Positions 40,287 to 40,848 of a stretch of 40,848 nt of DNA are shown piece by piece. The stretch is from Methanobacteriota archaeon (GTDB lineage: Archaea; Thermoplasmatota; Poseidoniia; Poseidoniales; Poseidoniaceae). The stretch is taken from the NCBI GenBank assembly GCA_949514915.1, contig CATFLP010000035.1, forward strand, positions 1 through 40,848. Reading direction: 5' to 3'. Below the pieces are notes generated by a model. That model searched no databases. It had not been told where the DNA came from and saw nothing but the letters and a program-made list of their open reading frames with translations. A program made the translations under genes and the position numbers. Every line of letters begins with the position of its first letter. The stretch's first letter is position 1.

Positions 40287-40848
40287 ATGAACGAACTAAA
40301 GAAAGAACTTGAGACAAGAAGGGCTGCTATGGACACAAAAGCTACAGATTATCGGGTAAAAAGGGACGATTGGAATTCTAAAACAAGGGAATTTCAACAA
40401 GAAAGAAATTCTCTAAATACTGCAGTTCGTGAATTAATCCAAGAAGTGAAAAAGCAACGTACAATTAGAGATGCTGAAAATCAACGAGTTAGAGACATGA
40501 AAGTCATTAGGGACGAATGTAACAAAAAAGTTCGTGATGCTAAAAAAATGATCGAAGGGGAACAACCTGATTCTGAAAAAAGAAAGCAAAGAAATAGCCG
40601 GAAACAAATTGAAGGTTTAAAGAGAGAATTAAACCGTTTAGAAAGAGAAATTGATGAAGGCAAACATAGAGGAAAGAAAGAAGCTGAAGCCATGAAAAAA
40701 GCAAAAACATTAACTCAAGAAATTAGAGCACATGTACCTGTTAAAATTAAAGTTGAAGCAACTCCAGAAGCACAAGCAGCCTATGATGAAGCTATTGAAG
40801 CACAAGAAAAAGCACATCAAGATGTTACCGAAGCTGCGTCTCAAGCAC
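40287..40848 (+). CDS. Coiled-coil protein (COG1340-like), cut by right window edge
   Basis: Starts at ATG 40287, with an in-frame TAA at 40281-40283 just upstream, so the start is firm. 187 codons are visible and the frame is open at the edge. The protein is a near-continuous charged helix (MNELKKELETRRAAM..., FQQERNSLNTAVRELIQEVKKQ, GLKRELNRLEREIDEG), then a PVKIKVEATPEAQAAYDEA linker and a further helix. It is like COG1340 archaeal coiled-coil proteins and the fourth coiled-coil gene within 7.3 kb. Confidence 0.8.
   Translation, partial: MNELKKELETRRAAMDTKATDYRVKRDDWNSKTREFQQERNSLNTAVRELIQEVKKQRTIRDAENQRVRDMKVIRDECNKKVRDAKKMIEGEQPDSEKRKQRNSRKQIEGLKRELNRLEREIDEGKHRGKKEAEAMKKAKTLTQEIRAHVPVKIKVEATPEAQAAYDEAIEAQEKAHQDVTEAASQA

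Overview
The window is AT-rich, tightly packed archaeal DNA. It carries archaeal release factor aRF1, the archaeal transcription terminator FttA/aCPSF1 (KH-KH-beta-lactamase-beta-CASP), an archaeal 20S proteasome beta subunit, ribosomal protein eS1 (S3Ae), a NOG1-type GTPase, archaeal UMP kinase, a COG1325 RNA-binding protein and archaeal-type TrpRS. Bacterial-looking genes are mixed in: ThyA next to DHFR, a PlsC-type acyltransferase and an FdxA-type ferredoxin. Large secreted proteins carry TSP3 calcium repeats and a PGF-CTERM-like tail. Together these point to a planktonic marine Thermoplasmatota archaeon (Ca. Poseidoniia / Marine Group II, possibly Marine Group III). This placement is inference from gene content, not from a marker tree.

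Layout. 1-2152: the 3'-truncated end of a secreted beta-helix protein (minus strand) whose last visible part is a 15-bp tandem repeat. 2.2-3.4 kb: a three-gene operon (Sm-like hypothetical, pterin carbinolamine dehydratase, thioredoxin-like [2Fe-2S] ferredoxin). 3.4-9.3 kb: NOG1 GTPase, two small membrane proteins with UMP kinase, then aRF1-ArgRS. 9.3-13.4 kb: a membrane-anchored SAP/M28 peptidase, UbiX and a class V aminotransferase. 13.8 kb: tRNA-Pro(TGG). 13.9-18 kb: a zinc-ribbon protein, a pyruvoyl-arginine-decarboxylase homologue lacking its cleavage serines, FttA and PsmB. 18.1-25.1 kb: a hypothetical protein, ZPR1, a MazG-like pyrophosphatase, a 1387-residue surface protein and TrpRS. 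25.3-33.6 kb: metabolic and translation genes (saccharopine-dehydrogenase-like, PlsC, ThyA, FolA, MTA/MTI phosphorylase, eS1 with a SAP tail, COG1325, ferredoxin, PdxS). 33.6-40.8 kb: a neighbourhood dominated by coiled-coil proteins, with two membrane proteins, a Roadblock/LC7 protein and a KaiC/RadA-like ATPase.

Genes are in short operons on alternating strands. All eight convergent protein-coding pairs abut or overlap at their stop codons, leaving no intergenic space for terminators; the window also encodes the factor (FttA) that would have to deal with this. The four candidates most worth follow-up are the coiled-coil/Roadblock/KaiC neighbourhood, the decarboxylase-fold pseudoenzyme, the SAP-tailed eS1 and the LDLa-like/TSP3/PGF-CTERM surface protein. 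No insertion sequences, CRISPR arrays or phage genes were seen. No gene-free stretch exceeds 300 bases.
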